DNA of 64,000 bases from Rachycentron canadum (Eukaryota > Chordata > Actinopteri > Carangiformes > Rachycentridae). The number at the start of each line of letters is the position of its first letter. The first letter of the stretch is position 1. The stretch is from positions 6,383,478-6,447,477 of the forward strand of contig CM076661.1 of NCBI GenBank assembly GCA_038496675.1, read 5' to 3'. Positions 57,920 to 64,000 of this stretch are shown here, piece by piece. The notes beneath the pieces were generated by a model. The model did not search any database, had not been told where the DNA came from, and saw only the letters and a program-made list of their open reading frames with translations. The translations under genes were made by a program, and so were the position numbers.

Positions 57920-60900
57920 ATGGCAAACGTTAAAGTTGCCATTCGAGTCCGTCCTCTCAACGCAAGGTAAGTTCAGACGTTAGCTAACTAATAGTTGACA
58001 TTACGTCGGTTTAACGGCTGAGCAAACGTGCGCGATGAGAGCTGCTTTATCGCAGCCGCCTCCACTTCTCACTCCGTGTCTGAACTGCTGTTGCCACCGT
58101 TGCCAGCCGTGGGAATTTGCTGGTCACATACATAACACGGTGCCTCTCACGTCGCCTTTCCTTTTTTAGCGCGATTGTGCGCTTTTGCCGCACGACGCAT
58201 CAAAACAGAAAACGGCGGCTAGCCCTAGCATGCTAGCTACCTCAAAAAGTTTCTGGGTGAGAACAAGCGAGTGGTGCACATGGTGAATAATGACAACTGG
58301 GGCTGTCAGTAGTGTTGTCTGACGAAGCACACGTGTGCATGAGTGTGGTGCTGAGTAATGTGCAAAATGGAGCAAAAACAGTGCTGAAATGATCCGACTG
58401 CAGCCATGTATCTTCCCACAACATCCATTAAGATAATTGGGTTTATAATTGGAAGTTAATTGTGATGTATTCAGAGCACCTTTGCTGCTCCCCTGTGTGT
58501 GTGAGCGCAGCCCGAATAAATGAGAGTTAATGTTTTAAATAACCAGACAAGCCTGTGGAGAAATAATGGAGAAAACACTATCATGAATTATCAGAGGCTG
58601 CACTGTTGATAACTGGAGTCATGTTTCAGGTGTGAATGCCAAACGTTTCTTGGCCTTGTCTCCTCAAATGTGCAAAGTTTAGCTTTTCTTTGTGAACTAA
58701 ACATATTGTCGTATTGAATAGACAAAACTAGCAATTTGAAAATGTCACCTTGGGCTTTGGTAAATGGTTTGCATAGACAAAAGTCAGAAATAGATGAGAT
58801 AGATAAAAGTCATCTTATTCCATTCTGTCTGACAGTATCTTATTACTGTATTGTCCCAGTTATTCAACATATGATGCTGACAGTAACTGAAACTCAAGAC
58901 TAGTAATGGCTATTTATGGACTCATCAAATGGAAATTTTCTCTTGCATTATTTATTTAAACTCTGGATTAAATAATCATCTGTAAGTGCAAAACTGTTTT
59001 GCAAATTTTACTTTAAACTATTTCCTCCATTTAATGAGAGGCATTCATGGAAACTTTCCTCTCTCTTTACAGTGCTGTAAAATTTACTGTTGAAGTAGCA
59101 ACGTAACACAAGGATGTTGTAAAGTTGCTTTTTTTCTGCTGGAGCATGCCTTTAAATTAACAGGAAAATTGCTATAACGTGTTGAGTTTACTGTCCTATT
59201 ACAAGTTCTGTAGTAGTACACTGAATCACATTGAACTGCTGAATGTTTTGCAGGGGTACCATAACAAAGCATTATTCAAGCTATGAAGGGCTGGACAATG
59301 ATTCTTTCAACCAGTCTTCCTGGTTCTTTGCATAACAAAGGAATTTCTTATATACAATGTTCACTGTCATGCAAATCTGTCCTTCCTGATTTCTGGCTCT
59401 GACAGTCATACTGCCCTCTTTTCTTTTCTATTTGTTAAGTGAAAGATGTATTTCCTTACTTGTATATTTGAATAAGGGCCTGCTGTGTGACAGAGATAAC
59501 AGTAACGTCAGCCTGGTTAGCTACATTTCTAATTTAGTTGGGCACAGAAGTGTGCTGCTATTTGTTTTAGTTGACCAATAGAATTCATTAGCCCCCCCCC
59601 CCCCCGAGAGTGCAGGCAGCCTCTCACATGTGCAAGAAACATGTCAAGCGCAGTTGTCTGATTGTTTGTCCTAGGTTTGTATCAAAGCGCATTTTTTTAA
59701 GTTGATGATTTTCCACCCCCAGCCTCCTCCCCAAGAGCCTGAGACTGAAGGTTGGTGGTTTTGGGTTGGGTCACCAGCGGTGGGGTTGGCAAAATGAATC
59801 CCACGTGGTGAAGCGCAGGGGGAGGTGAAGATTACAACAGCCTCCTCATCTGCCCCTAACCCACCACAGATATAGAGCATTTGCTGTACAGGCAGCATTT
59901 GCCATTATTATCGCTCCTGGAGACCGAAATTCTACTAGCTCCTTTTTGTGATTGCCTTTAGCTTCGCATGTGTTGCATCAGATGTGCTGGGTCCAGCTGT
60001 TAAAGCACACACAGCTGAGCTGACCTTGTTTTACTCTCATACACACACATATGAGGACACATGCTGGTCCCAGTTATACACATACACACAACACTTGTGC
60101 ACTCTCTAAAGTGAAAACAGCTCAGGATGTCTCACCAGAGAGTCTTTGGAGACTGTGAGGGTCTGTTTTCATTTGAATCTGAAACTGGTCAGTGGTACTC
60201 TCAACTCTTCAGTAGCAATTTCATGGATCACATGCATACATATGCATGCACACAAAGATTCATTGTTGTAACTGTCATGTGATGGCTCAGGTCAAGTTGA
60301 ACTAGCCTAGATTTATCTGGACACCCTCTCAATAATATCAAGAACAGCAAAAGAGGATTTAAAACCAATTTGAAACAGACTATATCGTGATAGTGCGGTA
60401 TCTGAATCCAAAGGGAAACCATTGTTGAATCCCTGTCAGATTTGCATGTGAAGTAGGAAACGCTGATCAATACTGATAGTGTACCATAGAGCTTATCTCC
60501 TCGGTTGGAAACACGAGTTAATGTTTTCTTCAATTGACAGAAGCTGACAGTTGCTCTCTTCATGTCCACAGGGAAGGTGCAGATGGTGGAAGACTTGCGG
60601 TTCAGGTGGAAGATAAGTTTCTGAGGATCCAAAATGTGAAGGTAAGTATTTCTGCATACAAGCTCACCAAACACACACAATATAATAAAGTGTTTGGGAG
60701 CCTTTTTGGTGCTGCTCTCCGACTAGGTGAATTGGGAGCAGCGCATAGAGGGTGTCTATCACAGCAACAGGATGTTTACAGTTTTGGAGCAGCCTTTTCC
60801 TGCTTGATATCATAGTTGTTTATTATATGTGTTGAGGTCACACATACACACTGAGACACACAGATTGAGAGACCACTTCTGTCAAACACGTGCAGTCTTG

Positions 60901-63085
60901 ACACACTGGAATCTTGGTCCTGGCCTTAGTAATAACAATCCCAGAAAGGGGAGTTTTCTATGTTGTTTTATGCTTTGTATGGACTGAAAAGGGTCATTTT
61001 TGGTTTGTTATTATCGTAGATATTAGTATAGGTTTAGAGACGTTTTTCACATTTGGAAATAATTACGTGAACTAAGTCTTGTAAGCTGATACTTTCACCA
61101 AGTTACCAACCTGCTGTGTCAGATGGCTTGGTAGGCTCATCTGACTGGTGGAACTCCATTGCCTGCAGACAGTCTGGTGCTGTCTCCGCAGTTCCAGTGT
61201 GGAACATGTTACACACTGTTTTTCATTCATGTGAATGTTTGCATTAGCTTATTTTGAGATGATAGAGCTTTGAAGGCCACAACTCGCAGTAGTCCTGTTT
61301 GAGATCATATCAAAGATCAGATTTTTACAAATGATGCAAAGACGAAGGAATTCTATCACAACTCACATTTGGCTTCAACCTTTCCACATGTATATGACTT
61401 CATTTGTTTATCAGATTATTATAGAACTGCCCTTGTCTACATTTTACATGGAGATGCATAGAGAGAACATAGGTGGGGGAGGAGAGAATCTGTTACAAAT
61501 GATGTGACAGTGACGAAACACATATGGCTCCCCTCTGCCATGGAAAAGGATCAAGACTCTCAAGGCTGTTTTGGGGTCTCATGGGAATAATTATTTATGG
61601 AAGTGGGACAGTTTTAGCGGATCTGAGACAGATTTTACAGGACAATAAACAGAACGCTCACAAACAGCAAGAGATACAAGCTGTAAATGCATATTAACCT
61701 TGCCATAAAACAAGAAAAAGAAAGAGGGTTATTTTTTGCAAATAGTCAAGTAAATTCTCCCTGACTCTGTTTGTCAGTGGTGGGAGCTCTGTTAGCCAGG
61801 AGATTTCCCTGTACTGCATCGCTGGTCTTGCTTTTGGCTGATCCCTCACACTACGAGGCCATTGTTGAATTTCATAAAAGTGCTGAGGGGTTAAACAATC
61901 ACTCTCTCAGGCAAGGAAATTGCCGTGTACAAATTGATACCCATGGATTATGTATTGCCCTGTGCTGCAGATCAAATACAAAGATGTCAGGGTGATCAAC
62001 CAATTGTTTCAGCCTCGTTTGAGGGTCAATCTTTAAAACTTTGATGTTTTTTTTTTTTTTTTATATTTATAAAGTTGAGCAGTATAACTTGGCTAATACA
62101 GTCAAGTGAATACAGACTTTAACTTTAGAATATTAACTTTAAGGATCATGATAGATGACAACAGAGACTGGTGGAATAAAGCCCTGGAAAACCCAGCAAA
62201 AATGTTAATAGAACTGCTGCCACGAGAGCAGCACCATCTCTCTTGATTTAAATCAGCGGTCTTATAATACTGATGTTTTATCAATATATTGCCAAACTCG
62301 ATCATCAGTCATAGAAGTAGACGTCCTTTATAGATTAGCCACTGGTGACATTTACCTCAACAGACTGAGATTCAGAGCAGCGAAAATACATGTTGTGTTT
62401 ACAGCAGCAGAAGCTGCCCTTGATGTCAAAAAAGATCTTGAAATACACTGAGCAACCCTGACCTGAGATGGTTCTCTTGGTTGACTGCAGTGATTTGGAA
62501 GAAAAACTTAGGTGCTGCACTGTTCAAGTGCAAGTTCAAATCCTGCTGTGCTGTTTTTCCTCAGTTCAGGATTCACTCACAGTAAGCAGAAAGGTGTTTA
62601 GAGTTAACGCACCGAGGCGAATAAAGGACTAGAGGAGTGAATGCATTGTTAATGAATGGAAACAGCTTGCTTGCGATTCCACACCCTAGGAGTCCTTTAA
62701 AAACAAACGCTATAATACCTGGCTTTTTTTTTTTTTAAAACATCACCTCTCATGTTATTAAATGCATATAAATGTCCCCATAAAGGCTGTGTCAGTATAC
62801 AGTGTAGTGCTGTATTAGCTGTTAATAAACTACTGTAAAGCAAATGCTGGTTTGTTTGTTTCTGATATATCATCACTCACCACTCACCTTACTACTGCGA
62901 GCATTCATCAATTAAACTGAAATCAAATGAATAAGTCAAAACTAATCTTTGTGTTTTCCTCCCTGAAGCTGGATGGACGAGCAGACGGTGCTGTAGATTC
63001 CAGAGAGAAGCTTCTGGAGTTTTGTTTTGACTACTGCTATTGGTCGGTGGACCCTGCAGAACCTCACTATGCCTCGCAGGAGGAG
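57920..63085 (+). CDS. stard9: STARD9 (kinesin KIF16A), first three coding exons, partial
   Basis: STARD9 is a very large N-kinesin with a C-terminal START domain that maintains pericentriolar material in mitosis. Exons: 57920-57966, 60572-60641, 62969-63085; phases agree, giving 78 codons. The start MANVKVAIRVRPLNARE is the beta-1 strand of a kinesin motor. DSREKLLEFCFDYCYWSVDP followed by HYASQEE aligns with human DSREKVMAFGFDYCYWSVNP. The third exon ends in phase 0 at GAG|GTAATG. The P-loop exon (GQTGSGKT) was not found in the remaining 900 bases, so the gene continues to the right. The closest alternative families, KIF16B and KIF13, lack this YCYWSV spacing, so STARD9 is preferred. Confidence 0.9.
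57967..60571 (+). other. stard9: stard9 intron 1
   Basis: Starts CpG-rich, then AT-rich. No further exon recognised. Contains a C-run at 59593-59605. Confidence 0.6.
60642..62968 (+). other. stard9: stard9 intron 2
   Basis: No coding exon or known repeat recognised; T-runs at about 62047-62063 and 62725-62737. Confidence 0.6.
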
Positions 63086-64000
63086 GTAATGACCTAACTT
63101 CCCAACTGTTTTTATTGACCGCTTATTGACCTTATGCTAAATATGACTGTATTCTAATCAAGATTATTATTTTTCATTTATTTTTTTGCGCTTGTTCACT
63201 GAACTGCTATAGCTATTACAAATGGTCCCATAATTTTCCAATTTGCGTGCTATGGGGCATACGATAGTCCAAACAATGACTTAAACATCCCTCTACAGGG
63301 TGTTACAACATCTGAGTTTACGTCCTGTGTTAATTTTCCTTCATGTTGTCTCGATGAATGATATCTTGGAAATGTTTAAAATCCTCTCACATATAGATAT
63401 ACAGTACATAACTCTCACAGAAACAATCGGCATGTTGTTTTTAAATCTCGAATACTTTAACATTGCAGTGAGTATTACTATAAAGTGAGTTGAGTCAATT
63501 GTTTGTACTTTGTAATGCATGAATATTTCTGTTGTAGGAGGATCTGCTTTGATATGTAAGCATTTGTGCAGCGGTGCCTAAAAATGTTTCTTGCTTTCGT
63601 GCCATGTTATATGCCCAGTAGTGGGTGGAGACAGTGTGTGTCCGGGCCACAAGTTGACACTGGGCAAACGCAATCTCTGCACCAAGAAAAGAAGGCAGAG
63701 TAAACGCTGTCCTTGTAGACAAACCAAAACAAGAGGGGTGTGTGTTGTATGTTTTTACACAGATGGCCACACTGGGATTTGATATCAGCTCTATCAGTTA
63801 CCCAGAAGTCTCTTTCTCTCAGACATGGCATGGCTACAGTCAGTTCACTTTTCATGTCGTGGCTGTGATTGGGTGATTAGATATCTTTGTGTTGCTTTGA
63901 TTGGAGGGTGTTGCTGGAACTTGAGAAGGGCTCCAGATCGAGAGGAAGTGCCTGCCTGCTGCTTCCATTACAGAAAATCTCTCCAAAACCGATTCATATA
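63086..64000 (+). other. stard9: stard9 intron 3 (continues past window)
   Basis: No motor-domain exon found to the right edge. Short open frames near 63495-63855 resemble no family. Confidence 0.55.

Overview
This is a piece of a ray-finned fish (teleost, probably percomorph) chromosome. The support is vertebrate multi-exon genes with short GT-AG introns, dense CA/TG and TATC microsatellites, CpG-rich promoters, and fish-type interspersed repeats. There are no bacterial or viral genes. Nearly all long open frames are shadows or exon fragments, so genes were rebuilt by joining exons at splice sites, checking that reading phase carries across every junction, and comparing the protein with known human families from memory.

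Layout, left to right. (1) mideas (ELMSAN1), minus strand: one large N-terminal coding exon at 1841-3412 with a glutamine-rich tract; the rest of the gene lies left of the window, and its CpG-rich promoter is near 5.6-6.5 kb. (2) ptgr2, plus strand, 9864-12631: eight coding exons, 347 aa, complete; intron 2 carries a TATC microsatellite and a hairpin-type DNA transposon remnant. (3) A convergent, gene-free interval to 15.9 kb. (4) tmem62, minus strand, 15912-22243: thirteen coding exons, 645 aa, complete. (5) A divergent promoter interval of about 2 kb. (6) ttbk2, plus strand, 29484-41275: fifteen coding exons, 1245 aa, complete, with a CpG-island first exon near 24.3-24.6 kb and a long 3'UTR. 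(7) A 380-base assembly gap (45871-46250). (8) cdan1 (codanin-1), plus strand, 46370-56218 or 56582: 28 or 29 coding exons. (9) A pentamer-built minisatellite. (10) stard9 (kinesin KIF16A), plus strand, from 57920: only the first three coding exons are inside the window.

The genes are not an operon, but the neighbourhood is informative. In human, MIDEAS and PTGR2 are neighbours on 14q24.3, while TMEM62, TTBK2, CDAN1 and STARD9 cluster on 15q15. Here the two sets are fused, UBR1 is absent between tmem62 and ttbk2, and stard9 is inverted relative to human. TTBK2 (ciliogenesis kinase) and STARD9 (mitotic kinesin) both act at centrioles and microtubules. MIDEAS (MiDAC deacetylase complex) and codanin-1 (ASF1 histone chaperone regulator) are chromatin factors.

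The most interesting signals are: a roughly 105-nt TG repeat pressed against the 3' splice site of a ttbk2 kinase-domain exon, which resembles the TDP-43-responsive CFTR exon 9 arrangement in a gene whose product phosphorylates TDP-43; a tmem62 5' splice site that is itself the first unit of a GT repeat; a GC-AG intron in cdan1; an extra phase-compatible cdan1 3' exon; and a serum-response-element-like site at the mideas promoter. No wholly new biological system was found.
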